From Streptomyces sp. CG4 (GTDB lineage Bacteria; Actinomycetota; Actinomycetes; Streptomycetales; Streptomycetaceae), in assembly GCF_041080655.1 (NCBI RefSeq), contig NZ_CP163525.1, positions 7,440,001-7,504,000 on the forward strand: a stretch of 64,000 nt of DNA, in the 5' to 3' direction. The translations under genes and the position numbers were made by a program. Every line of letters starts with the position of its first letter. Position 1 is the stretch's first letter. Below are positions 17,401 to 24,513 of this stretch, in pieces. The notes under the pieces are model-generated. The model saw nothing but the letters and a program-made list of their open reading frames with translations. It ran no database searches and was not told where the DNA came from.

Positions 17401-18259
17401 AGTAGGCGTTCTCGGCGGAGCTGACCTGCGAGGCGACGAGCACCGGCACGAGGTAGATCACGGCGAGCGAGAACAGCGAACCGGTGTAGTCCCCGGCCAG
17501 GAACCGGCCGACCTGGTGCAGCGTCGGCGGCTTCGCGCGGCCCTCGGTCGCCTTGATGTGCCGGGGCACCAGCCGCCGGAACACCAGCCAGCCCAGCGGC
17601 ACCACCGAAGTGGCGATCGCGGCCACCCAGGAGACGAAGACGCCGGCGGTCGGGATGGCGACCGCGAGCGCGACGAGCAGGGCCAGCTTCACGGCCGAGA
17701 ACACGGTGTTGCCCACCGGCACCCAGGTCGCGCTGCGCAGCCCGGTCAGCACCCCGTCCTGCAGGGTGAGCAGGTTCCAGGCGACGACGGCCGCGATGAA
17801 GCCGAGCCCGTGGACCGTGCCGTGCAGGAAGCGGTACGACGGCCCCCAGGTGTCCAGGGTCAGCAGGAAGACACCCGCCGCGACCGCGACCACCAGTGAA
17901 CTGCCCGCGTAGGTACGGAAGATGAGCCTGCCGGTGTGTCTGCCGGACACCGGGATGAAGCGGGCCAGGGCACCGGTCAGCGTGACCGCGGTCAGCCCGG
18001 CCAGGAACTTCATCGCGGCGATGGCGGCCGAGCCCTGCCCGACCGCCGACTCGGAGTAGTAGCGCGCCGCCGCCAGCCAGAAGCCGAGTCCGAGGACAGC
18101 GCTGATCCCCGTGTTGAGCATCAGCGCATAGGCGTTGCGGAACAGCGGACTGCCGCCGGCGGACCGGCCCGTGCGGGGCAGCCGGAGGCGGCGCCCGGAC
18201 TTCTCGGGCGCCTCGGCGTCGGGCGTCGCGGCCTCGGTTGTTGTGGTCGTGTCAGACAC
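14408..18259 (-). CDS. polysaccharide flippase (MATE/Wzx-like) fused to a polymerase-like membrane protein
   Basis: 1283 residues from a GTG that overlaps the upstream deacetylase stop by 8 bp. Residues about 40-440 are a 12-14 helix oligosaccharide flippase fold (LFRNAYALMLNTGISAVLGL onward). A Pro/Glu/Arg-rich cytoplasmic linker (about 450-620) follows. The second half (about 620-1280) has roughly a dozen helices, large loops with RFPTAWQHLGFIDYIDR and DARWSWPGFFAV, and a late extracytoplasmic domain (PTDPVLVSGL to VNDDVTVFAL). It looks like a Wzy or GT-C type enzyme. In most bacteria these are separate proteins. The fusion would couple export of lipid-linked units to their polymerisation outside. 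Confidence 0.82.
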   Translation of the reverse strand: MSDTTTTTEAATPDAEAPEKSGRRLRLPRTGRSAGGSPLFRNAYALMLNTGISAVLGLGFWLAAARYYSESAVGQGSAAIAAMKFLAGLTAVTLTGALARFIPVSGRHTGRLIFRTYAGSSLVVAVAAGVFLLTLDTWGPSYRFLHGTVHGLGFIAAVVAWNLLTLQDGVLTGLRSATWVPVGNTVFSAVKLALLVALAVAIPTAGVFVSWVAAIATSVVPLGWLVFRRLVPRHIKATEGRAKPPTLHQVGRFLAGDYTGSLFSLAVIYLVPVLVASQVSSAENAYFYIATTIGGTTDLLAINMGASLTVEGSHDPERLAANTRAALRRMARIMLPIAALLIVGAPWILGVFGAGYAAAATPLLRWLAVGSMLRVVIETYFAVLRARSRTAGLALFQGLLCVLTLGLTLLLLPRTGLTGAGIAEAGSLAVIAAIAAPRLWKTIRTAPGAVSDAAPPDGDLADLGAREIPATGGAARRPGPAWALDTDTLALGIHVDFDHVERRPDVRPGPGTPPAGTPMPPPGLPVRRPAGHLAGLPAGLPAEGQEPGSEASLGPAEAALLREAEEAEVDAPFSAEELEASLARSEAPSPRSAVPDEVVPEEPAAPVSLRLRLLPTRSGVVLGCLLVAALLLYWVPALRLGEADLNRMGGLGLISVLPLPTLVGAGLLVVVFTALLWLRREHRALLLLTLLATVVSLHALPAVIEAEPRFPTAWQHLGFIDYIDRTGSAVPDLDARWSWPGFFAVAAFAGRACGITDFTEVIRWWPTAIQLAYLAPMFLLTRSLRASWRAKWTGVWLFVLCGWVGQDYFSPQGFTYLLYLMFVAVLLVWFRPPRVIWTKFRPGEAEVEPTDRRRRAVLLLVLIGLYVASVPAHQLTPFIMLGVLTALVLLGRSELRGLPLLFGVLVAVWVGFMAEPYWSGHFNDLFGGVGGVGSNVSTSVSGRIQGGSSTHKLVLYTRVLLAGSVLAFACWGWWRRRFHRYRERSLLVLTFVPFLGFGMQSYGGEMALRVFMFAVPGATLLGALALFPRTGVTAKEREKDRVSLAPLAALLAGLLLMGGFLVARWGNEPFERTRPGEVAAMNWVYAHDRPTVRLLWLTQDTVNDVTPAMPWGAKDMERVNYVPTLAPTDPVLVSGLVKALKDAGPHSYLMINRSQMTYLRLDAGYSATWEPRLIENLDNRQELTKVLVNDDVTVFALRRQPSGAVPQPHPGPIGPRVTWTPWSVVGALSAVLLVLLLAAREVVRVAVRPGVRQLRLLQGMFWFALPLLAVVLASLAQRFLTLK

Positions 18260-19052
18260 GGGAACGGATGGCCTTCCGGCGGACCTGGCGGGCTCTGCGG
18301 ACGAGGGCGTACCCCTTGGTGAGGGCGCGGTCCCTGGCGAAGGTGCGGGCGACGGCACGGCCGTGCAGCAGCCGTTCGAACTCCGCCGCCCCCGTGGCCC
18401 GCCGGACCGTGACCCGTTCGAGCGCGTACGGCCCCTGGCGGCGGCGGGCGAGCGCGTTGCCGACGGCGAGCGCCTGGGCGTAGCCGTCCGCGCGCACGGC
18501 CTGGCGGACCCTGCGGCTGGAGTAGCCGTAGGGGTAGGCGAACGAGACCGGGCGGGCGCCGAGTTCGGCCGTGACGATCTCCGTGCAGCGGGTCAGTTCC
18601 GTGTGCAGCGCGCCGTCGTCCAGCTGGTCGAGCTGCGGGTGGGTGTGGCTGTGCCCGCCGATCTCGACGCCGACGGCGGCCAGTTCGCGCACCTGCCGCC
18701 AGTCGAGCATGGTGTCCAGGCCGGCCCCGTTGTCGTACGCCCCCCTGATCCAGCCGGTGGAGACGAACAGCGTGGCGGGGAAGCCGTGCTTGGCGAGCAC
18801 GGGCAGCGCGTGCCGGTGCACGCCCTCGTAGCCGTCGTCGAAGGTGATCAGCACCGGCCGGGCGGGCAGCGGGCGGCCGCTGCGCCAGCGGTCCGCGAGG
18901 TCGGCGGTGGTGACCGGGGTCAGGCCCAGGTCACCGATGAGCGCCATCTGCTCCGCGAACGCCTCCGGCGCGACCGACAGGGCGCGGGTGGCGTCGTTGG
19001 GCGCGGTGGCCACGGAGTGGTACATGAGGATCGGTACGGGAGTGTCACTCAC
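18252..19052 (-). CDS. NodB-type polysaccharide deacetylase
   Basis: 266 residues from a GTG that overlaps the upstream glycosyltransferase stop by 8 bp. CE4 motifs are complete: the metal-binding TFDDGYEG, the HxxxH-like GGHSHTHPQL and YPYGYSSRRV; the start ILMYHSV is also typical. There is no signal peptide, so it either works on a cytoplasmic lipid-linked intermediate or uses another route out. Its place inside the operon indicates that the polymer contains N-acetylated sugars that are partly deacetylated. Confidence 0.9.
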   Translation of the reverse strand: MSDTPVPILMYHSVATAPNDATRALSVAPEAFAEQMALIGDLGLTPVTTADLADRWRSGRPLPARPVLITFDDGYEGVHRHALPVLAKHGFPATLFVSTGWIRGAYDNGAGLDTMLDWRQVRELAAVGVEIGGHSHTHPQLDQLDDGALHTELTRCTEIVTAELGARPVSFAYPYGYSSRRVRQAVRADGYAQALAVGNALARRRQGPYALERVTVRRATGAAEFERLLHGRAVARTFARDRALTKGYALVRRARQVRRKAIRSRV

Positions 19053-20034
19053 CTGTGCCCCCTTCGATCGGCGCCGACGAGAACGTCGTCCCGCCTCGCC
19101 GGGCCCGCACACTGCCCACCACATAGCCGCCCGCCGCGGTGAGCACGCCGGCGACGATCGCGCCCGCGCGGCCCGCTCCGCCCGGCCGGGCCAGCAGGGC
19201 GTCCCGCAGGCCGCGGGCGACTCCGGCGGGCAACACCCTTGTGGTGTAGCGGCGTTCGGACTCCAGCCCCTTCTGCGCGCCGACGCTGCGGGCGACCAGC
19301 GCCTTGGACAGGCCCTCGGCGTAGGCGCGGGTGCGGAAGTAGGCGAAGTGCTCGCGGGGTGCGGGCACCCGGTGGTGGATGACCGCGCGGTCGTCGATGA
19401 GCAGGACGGCGTCGGGGCGGGCCCGGGTGAGCCGGATGCACAGCTCCGTCTCCTCGCAGCCGAGCGGCCGGCGATCGCCGTCGCGGCCGATGCCGGTCGC
19501 GAAGCCGCCCGCCGCGTCGAACGCCGTACGCCGGAAGGAAGCGTTTCCTCCGAGCACGTTGCGGACGCGTACCCGGCCGGGCGGCAGTCCCTTGTAGGTG
19601 CAGCCGACCACCCAGTCGAACTCCTCCGGGAACCAGGCCGGGCGCCGGCCCGACGCCCAGACGGGTTCGGTACGGCCGCCGACCGCCATGACGCGCGGGT
19701 CGGCGTACCCCTCGGCGAAGCGGCGCAGCCAGTCGCGTTCGGCCACGGCGTCGTCGTCCAGGAAGGCGATGACCTCGCCGTGGGAGGCGGCGATGCCGGT
19801 GTTGCGGCCGGCGGACAGGCCGCGCGGGCCCGTGTTGTCCAGCACCCGGACGCCGCCGGTCTCCTTGTACTCGCGGGACAGCCGGTCCCGCAGGGCCGGG
19901 TTGTGGTCCACGACGAGGAGGGTCTCCAGCGCCGGGTACGACTGCGCGCGCACCGAGGAGACCGCCGCGAGGATGTCCTCCCAGCGGTCCTCGGTGTACA
20001 CGCAGATCACGACGGAGATGCCGGGATCTGTCAA
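19045..20034 (-). CDS. GT2 family glycosyltransferase
   Basis: 329 residues. The start is a TTG that overlaps the preceding stop (TTGA, 20031-20034), with GGGGAGAG 6 nt upstream; no ATG or GTG fits as well. The GT-A fold shows ISVVICVYTED, the DxD-like FLDDDAV, the acceptor loop VLGGNASFRRTAF and a CEETELCIRL catalytic region. A C-terminal hydrophobic stretch (AGAIVAGVLTAAGGYVVGSV) may anchor it to the membrane. It presumably adds a sugar to the lipid-linked repeat unit. Confidence 0.88.
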   Translation of the reverse strand: MTDPGISVVICVYTEDRWEDILAAVSSVRAQSYPALETLLVVDHNPALRDRLSREYKETGGVRVLDNTGPRGLSAGRNTGIAASHGEVIAFLDDDAVAERDWLRRFAEGYADPRVMAVGGRTEPVWASGRRPAWFPEEFDWVVGCTYKGLPPGRVRVRNVLGGNASFRRTAFDAAGGFATGIGRDGDRRPLGCEETELCIRLTRARPDAVLLIDDRAVIHHRVPAPREHFAYFRTRAYAEGLSKALVARSVGAQKGLESERRYTTRVLPAGVARGLRDALLARPGGAGRAGAIVAGVLTAAGGYVVGSVRARRGGTTFSSAPIEGGTGE

Positions 20035-20852
20035 GACAGCTCTCCCCGGACCGTGTCGAGCATCGGGGAGTGGTGTTCCTGGCGGCGCAGTTCGCGCCGG
20101 TTGGAGCGTTCCTGGAGGATGACCTTGAGCACTCGGATCCCGTCGCGTACGGCCCGCAGATTGCTGGTGCCGTGGATGCGGAGGTACTCGTGGCTCGGGA
20201 TCTCCTGGACCTTCAGACCGGCCTTGACCACTCTGATGTTCATCAGCGTCTCGACCTCGAAGCCGGTGCAGTCCAGGTCGATCTTGTCGAGGCAGTGCCG
20301 CCAGAACGCGTTGTAGCCGTAGCACAGGTCGGTGTAGCGGGCGCCGAACTTGCGGTTGACGACCGTGCACAGCGCCCAGTTGCCGAGCTTGCGGATGAAG
20401 GTCATGTCGTCGGTGCCGCCGCCGTTGGCGAAGCGCGAGCCCTTGGCGAAGTCGGCGCCGGAGACCAGCGCGGAGACATAGCTGACGATCTCGCCGCCGT
20501 CGGCCGAGCCGTCCGCGTCGACCATGACGATGATGTCGCCGCTGCAGGCCTCGAACCCGGTGATCAGGGCATCCCCTTTGCCCTTGCCGTGCTGTTCGAC
20601 GACCTTGACGCCCGGCCACAGGGCACGGGCCACTTCGACGGTGTCGTCGGTGGAATTGCCGTCCACCAGAACGACTTCGTGTATCCAGTCCGGAAGTGTC
20701 TTGAAGACGTACGGAAGATTCTCCGCCTCATTCATGGCGGGAATGACCACGCTCACCGGCGGAGTGATCGCCAGGTGAGAGGAGATCGGCCGATAGTACG
20801 TGCCGATGAACGGATCTTGATCCGAACTCGGCGGGCGCAGAACAGAACTCAT
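20031..20852 (-). CDS. GT2 family, dolichol-phosphate mannosyltransferase-like
   Basis: 273 residues from MSSVLRPPSSDQ; upstream in-frame starts exist but are less well placed. The GT-A fold has VSVVIPAMNEAENLPYV, VLVDGNSTDDT, the nucleotide/metal motif VMVDADGSAD and the acceptor region LCYGYNAFWR. It has no C-terminal membrane helices, like soluble DPM1 enzymes that charge a polyprenyl-phosphate carrier. It is the first gene of the operon and probably begins or supplies the lipid-linked step. A long leader with a 15-bp tandem repeat precedes it. Confidence 0.88.
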   Translation of the reverse strand: MSSVLRPPSSDQDPFIGTYYRPISSHLAITPPVSVVIPAMNEAENLPYVFKTLPDWIHEVVLVDGNSTDDTVEVARALWPGVKVVEQHGKGKGDALITGFEACSGDIIVMVDADGSADGGEIVSYVSALVSGADFAKGSRFANGGGTDDMTFIRKLGNWALCTVVNRKFGARYTDLCYGYNAFWRHCLDKIDLDCTGFEVETLMNIRVVKAGLKVQEIPSHEYLRIHGTSNLRAVRDGIRVLKVILQERSNRRELRRQEHHSPMLDTVRGELS

Positions 20853-21319
20853 GGGTCTTTTCCCTCTCGTCCGGTGGACCGCCCACCCCCGGGCGGCCCG
20901 GCTCTGTGTCCGGTTCGAAAGGGGGGTACTCATCTTCGGCACGGCGAATGGATCACCGGGGAATCGATCATCGGCGGATCGGTCATTGACGGATCGACCT
21001 CCGATGGATTGATCTCCGGTGAATTGATCTCCGTGTCCACGGACGAGCTGGCAAAGCTGGCCGACCTGCCGGAGAAATACGACAGCCGGTCGCGCGGCAC
21101 GGCTCGGTCACACGTGTGGTCACCGAGCACGGCACCCCCCTACCGCGCCCCGCGCCGGTGAACGTCGCGGCCCTGAGCCCTCCCCTGGAGCCGTATGCCG
21201 ACGTGCCGGTGCGGGTGAGTTGTATGACGGTATTGACGATTGAACCCGAAAGGCAAGCCCTGGAAGGCTGCCTCACGCTTTTGTTGGTTTGGCCGTTACA
21301 CAACTTTGGCCGGTCTTGC
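20853..21319. other. 467-bp non-coding interval upstream of the polysaccharide operon
   Basis: This interval holds a six-copy 15-bp tandem repeat (20943-21032), a CACACGTGTG palindrome (21109-21118) and an AT-richer segment (about 21225-21320) likely to carry the operon promoter on the minus strand. Short frames exist, for example a possible 42-residue plus-strand frame from GTG 21033, but none has a good ribosome site. I see no convincing gene. Confidence 0.6.
20943..21032. repeat. degenerate 15-bp tandem repeat, six copies
   Basis: Units begin at 20943, 20958, 20973, 20988, 21003 and 21018, with consensus GGNGAATNGATCNCC on the plus strand. Each is built around GATC/ATCGAT. Periodicity is exactly 15 bp with no length change despite base divergence, which would also suit five-residue coding periodicity, although no credible gene covers it. 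It ends about 90 bp upstream of the glycosyltransferase start. Confidence 0.85.
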
Positions 21320-21751
21320 TCAGTGTTGTGTGCGTTTTCCGGAAATTTGTTCCCGGAGTGACACCAGAAACAGAAGCAGCGCACTCAGCACGGTCACCGC
21401 GACCACCCCGCCACGGACCGACCAGTGGTGGACCGCGAGCATGCCCTGGGTCACCAGCATGTTGACGACGACCGAGCCCGCAAGCGCGCAGAGCGCCCGG
21501 CCGAAGGGATCCAGCCCGCGCAGCGCCGCGGCGAGCGCCACGGCCGGCGCCGCGAGCAGGAAGAAGAAGGTGCACGGGCCGCGCAGCGGTGAGGCCGAGT
21601 CGATGAGAGCGAGCAGCGCGCCGACCGCCGCGACGGCCGTCCCGGCCCCCGCGAGCAGCGGTGACAGGCCCCTCCCCGAGCCTGGTCGCGCTCCCTCGGC
21701 GTCCGCCGACGAGCCGTCTGGTGAAGGTGTCTTGATGCGTAAGGTCTGCAT
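21320..21751 (-). CDS. small four-helix membrane protein, unknown function
   Basis: 143 residues from MQTLRIKTPSP. After a Ser/Gly-rich cytoplasmic lead there are four hydrophobic helices (about residues 30-53, 60-82, 87-108 and 115-135) and a basic end SLREQISGKRTQH. No family motif is recognised. It lies upstream of the polysaccharide operon in the same orientation and divergent from the SGNH esterase, so a role in surface-polymer export or envelope function is possible but only positional. Confidence 0.7.
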   Translation of the reverse strand: MQTLRIKTPSPDGSSADAEGARPGSGRGLSPLLAGAGTAVAAVGALLALIDSASPLRGPCTFFFLLAAPAVALAAALRGLDPFGRALCALAGSVVVNMLVTQGMLAVHHWSVRGGVVAVTVLSALLLFLVSLREQISGKRTQH

Positions 21752-21811
21752 TGGCGACTTTGCCCCCCGACGCGCCGGATGCCGGGCTTCAATGTGGCGC
21801 AGTCCAAGCGG

Positions 21812-21853
21812 CGTCGTCAAGACGACGGTTGCCGAACCGTCACCAGAGGTGAC
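21812..21853. promoter_or_regulatory. three consecutive palindromes in a divergent promoter region
   Basis: CGTCGTC-AA-GACGACG (21812-21827), GGTT-gccg-AACC (21827-21838) and GTCACC-AGA-GGTGAC (21839-21853) directly adjoin one another between the membrane-protein and esterase genes. They could be stacked operators or, if transcribed, consecutive hairpins. Confidence 0.6.
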
Positions 21854-21991
21854 ATGTACGCGCAATAGATGAACGGTGAATGTTTCTGGTTGATCCTGTT
21901 GAGACCGCAAAAGTCTTGGCATGGACACTTCCCGTCAACACGCGTAATTGCTACGACAGTTGCGGCAGAGATCCTGCTAAAGGGAGGTTCC

Positions 21992-22798
21992 ATGAGACGT
22001 TCCCGACTTACCGGACTCGTTACCTCACTCCTCCTTGCCGCCGGCCTCGGACTCACCGGAGCCGCGTCGGCACAGGCGTCCTCGACGACCGCGACCGGCG
22101 GCTATGTCGCCCTCGGCGACTCCTACTCGTCCGGAGTCGGCTCGGGCAGCTACATCAGCTCCAGCGGAAGCTGCGACCGCAGCACGAAGGCGTACCCGTA
22201 TCTGTGGAACGCCGCCCACAGCCCGTCCTCGTTCGCCTTCAACGCCTGCTCCGGGGCCACCACGGACGATGTGATGGCCCATCAGCTCGGCTCGCTGAAC
22301 TCCGCCACCTCACTGGTGTCCCTCACCATCGGCGGCAACGACGCGGGCTTCTCCGACGTCATGACGACCTGTGTGATCCAGTCCGACAGCGCCTGCCTCT
22401 CCCGGATCGACACCGCCAAGGCGTACGTCGACTCCACGCTCCCCGGCAAGCTGGACACCGTCTACGACGCGATCACCGCCAGGGCGCCAGGCGCCAGGGT
22501 GGTCGTCCTCAGCTACCCCCGCTTCTATCTGCTCGGCCAGACCTGCCTCGGCCTCTCCGACACCAAGCGGTCCGCGATCAACGGGGCCGCCGACTACATC
22601 GACGCCGCCATCCAGAAGCGCGCCCAGGCCCACGGGTTCGTCTTCGGCGACGTCCGCTCCGCGTTCTCCAGCCACGAGATCTGCTCCGGCGACTCCTGGC
22701 TGCACAGCGTCAACTGGCTCGACATCAGCGAGTCGTACCACCCCACCGCGGCCGGCCAGTCCGGCGGCTATCTGCCGGCGCTCACGAACAACACGTGA
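21992..22798 (+). CDS. secreted SGNH-family lipase/esterase
   Basis: 268 residues; AGGGAGG stands 5-6 nt before the ATG. The signal peptide (MRRSRLTGLVTSLLLAAG) ends near ASAQA. SGNH blocks are in order: GDSYSSG with the catalytic Ser (block I), the oxyanion Gly, GGND (block III) and DISESYHPTAAGQ with the catalytic His (block V). Six cysteines could form three disulfides, as in the characterised extracellular GDSL lipases of Streptomyces. It acts on acyl esters outside the cell. Three palindromes lie 140-180 bp upstream. Confidence 0.93.
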   Translation: MRRSRLTGLVTSLLLAAGLGLTGAASAQASSTTATGGYVALGDSYSSGVGSGSYISSSGSCDRSTKAYPYLWNAAHSPSSFAFNACSGATTDDVMAHQLGSLNSATSLVSLTIGGNDAGFSDVMTTCVIQSDSACLSRIDTAKAYVDSTLPGKLDTVYDAITARAPGARVVVLSYPRFYLLGQTCLGLSDTKRSAINGAADYIDAAIQKRAQAHGFVFGDVRSAFSSHEICSGDSWLHSVNWLDISESYHPTAAGQSGGYLPALTNNT

Positions 22799-22817
22799 CC
22801 CGGACGGGCTAGCCCCC

Positions 22818-22839
22818 GAGGGCGAACCTTCCCGCCCTC
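22818..22839. terminator. hairpin between esterase and kinase 3' ends
   Basis: GAGGGCG (22818-22824) and CGCCCTC (22833-22839) form a 7-bp GC stem with an 8-nt loop between convergent genes. It reaches into the kinase stop codon. It is a moderate candidate for a shared terminator. Confidence 0.5.
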
Positions 22840-24469
22840 AAGGTGAACTCCCCGGTGAGCCCGAAGCCGAAGCGGAGGCCCCGCCCGTCGGGGTCTCCGT
22901 CGCCGTTCGAGAGCAACTCACTGCGAACGGCACGGAGTTCGAGGTCGTCTGCACGGGACCGCGCACCTGCACACTGATCCGGTCCTCGGTCGTCCCGCTG
23001 CCCGAGTCCACCGTCAGTGTCACCCCCGCCTTCCGCGTCCTCCCGCCGCCGTCCGGGAACGACAGCGCCCGCCACCCGGGGTCCGACACCGACCCGCGCG
23101 TCGACACCCAGCGGTACTCCACCCGCGCCGGCAGCCGGCCCACCGTGAACGTCGCCGTGAAGGCCGGCGTCTGCGCGGCCGGTGGGGGACAGGCCCCGGA
23201 GTACGTCGTATGCGCACCGGCCACGGTGACCTGCACGGACTGCGCCGGCCGTGTGCTGGACGACGCGCTGCGGCTCGCGGTCGACGGCGTCCCGGTGTTC
23301 GAGTCGGTGCTGCCGCTCGCGGTCGGCGCGTGTGCGCTGTCGCTCGCCGAGGCGCCGCCCGCGTTCCCCCGGCCGCCGCCGTTGTCGCGGTGCAGCAGCG
23401 CGTACGTCAGCCCCGCCAGCGCGAGCACGACCGCGAGCAGGCCCGCCACCAGCACCGCACCGGCCCGCCGCGTCCGCTCCGGCACCGCGGACGTCGTCGC
23501 GCCGTGCAGGGGAGCCGGCGGGGTGGGAGTGGGCGGCTGCGGGTACGGGGCCGCGTACTCCCGGTCCACAGCGGTCGGGGCGGTGTACGGCGGTGGCAGC
23601 GGCATCGTGACCGCGCGGGGCGCGCCTCCCCCGGAGGGGGCACCCCCGGCCGCGACGATGCGCAGCTCGTGTTCCGCCCGCTCGGCGGCCGGCCGCTCGG
23701 CCGGGTCCTTGCGCAGCAACCCCTCGATGACCGGCGCGAGCGGCCCGGCCCGGCGCGGCGGCGGCAACTCCTCGTCCACCACGGCACGCAACGTGCTGAT
23801 CGGGGTGTCGTACCGGAACGGCGAGACGCCCTCCACGGCCGCGTAGAGCAGCACCCCCAGCGACCACAGATCGGACTCCGGCCCCGGCGTCCGCCCCAAC
23901 GCCCGCTCCGGGGCGAGGAATTCGGGCGAGCCGACCACCTCACCGGTCATGGTCAGCGCGGAGCTGCCCTCGACCGAGGCGATCCCGAAGTCGGTCAGCA
24001 CCACCCGGCCGTCGTTCGCCAGCAGGACGTTGGCCGGCTTCACGTCCCGGTGCAGCACTCCGACGGCGTGCGCGGCGCGCAGTGCGGACAGCACCTCCGC
24101 ACCGATGTGCGCCGCCCGCTGCGGCGCCAGCGGACCCTCCGCCTCCAGCTGGTCGGCGAGCGACAGCCCGCGCACCAGCTCCATCACGATCCACGGCCGG
24201 CCGCCCTCGATCGCGACGTCGTACACCGTGACCACGTTGCGGTTCGAGACGCGGGCCGCCGCCCACGCCTCGCGCTCCAGGCGCGCGTACATCCGCTCCA
24301 CATCGGAGGCCGGCAGCCCGGCCGGGGCCCGCACCTCCTTGACGGCCACCTCGCGGTGCAGCACCTCGTCCCGGGCGCGCCACACCGTGCCCATGCCGCC
24401 CTCGCCCAGCGGGGACAGCAGACGGTAGCGGCCCGCGATCACACGTTCACGGCCCGGCTCTTCGGACAC
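22838..24469 (-). CDS. membrane Ser/Thr protein kinase with extracytoplasmic domain
   Basis: 543 residues from a GTG with GGGGGC just upstream. The Hanks-type kinase (about 10-270) is complete: GEGGMGTV, VAVKEV lysine, catalytic HRDVKPANV, DFGIAS and LAPER. A Pro-rich juxtamembrane segment leads to one transmembrane helix (about 340-362, AGAVLVAGLLAVVLALAGL). Outside there is a Ser/Thr-rich linker and a domain of about 110 residues with two cysteines; it is not a PASTA repeat. The external domain presumably senses something at the surface. It lies 44 bp downstream of the NicO gene on the same strand and may be read with it. Confidence 0.92.
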   Translation of the reverse strand: MSEEPGRERVIAGRYRLLSPLGEGGMGTVWRARDEVLHREVAVKEVRAPAGLPASDVERMYARLEREAWAAARVSNRNVVTVYDVAIEGGRPWIVMELVRGLSLADQLEAEGPLAPQRAAHIGAEVLSALRAAHAVGVLHRDVKPANVLLANDGRVVLTDFGIASVEGSSALTMTGEVVGSPEFLAPERALGRTPGPESDLWSLGVLLYAAVEGVSPFRYDTPISTLRAVVDEELPPPRRAGPLAPVIEGLLRKDPAERPAAERAEHELRIVAAGGAPSGGGAPRAVTMPLPPPYTAPTAVDREYAAPYPQPPTPTPPAPLHGATTSAVPERTRRAGAVLVAGLLAVVLALAGLTYALLHRDNGGGRGNAGGASASDSAHAPTASGSTDSNTGTPSTASRSASSSTRPAQSVQVTVAGAHTTYSGACPPPAAQTPAFTATFTVGRLPARVEYRWVSTRGSVSDPGWRALSFPDGGGRTRKAGVTLTVDSGSGTTEDRISVQVRGPVQTTSNSVPFAVSCSRTATETPTGGASASASGSPGSSP

Positions 24470-24513
24470 GGGCGCCCCCAAGGCATGTCGCGTGGCTTCT
24501 TCACAAAAGTAGC

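Noticed and set aside
21033..21161. Possible 42-residue plus-strand protein (STDELAKLADLPEKYDSRSR and on)
   Set aside because: Composition is protein-like but there is no ribosome site and the start would abut the tandem repeat; left as non-coding.
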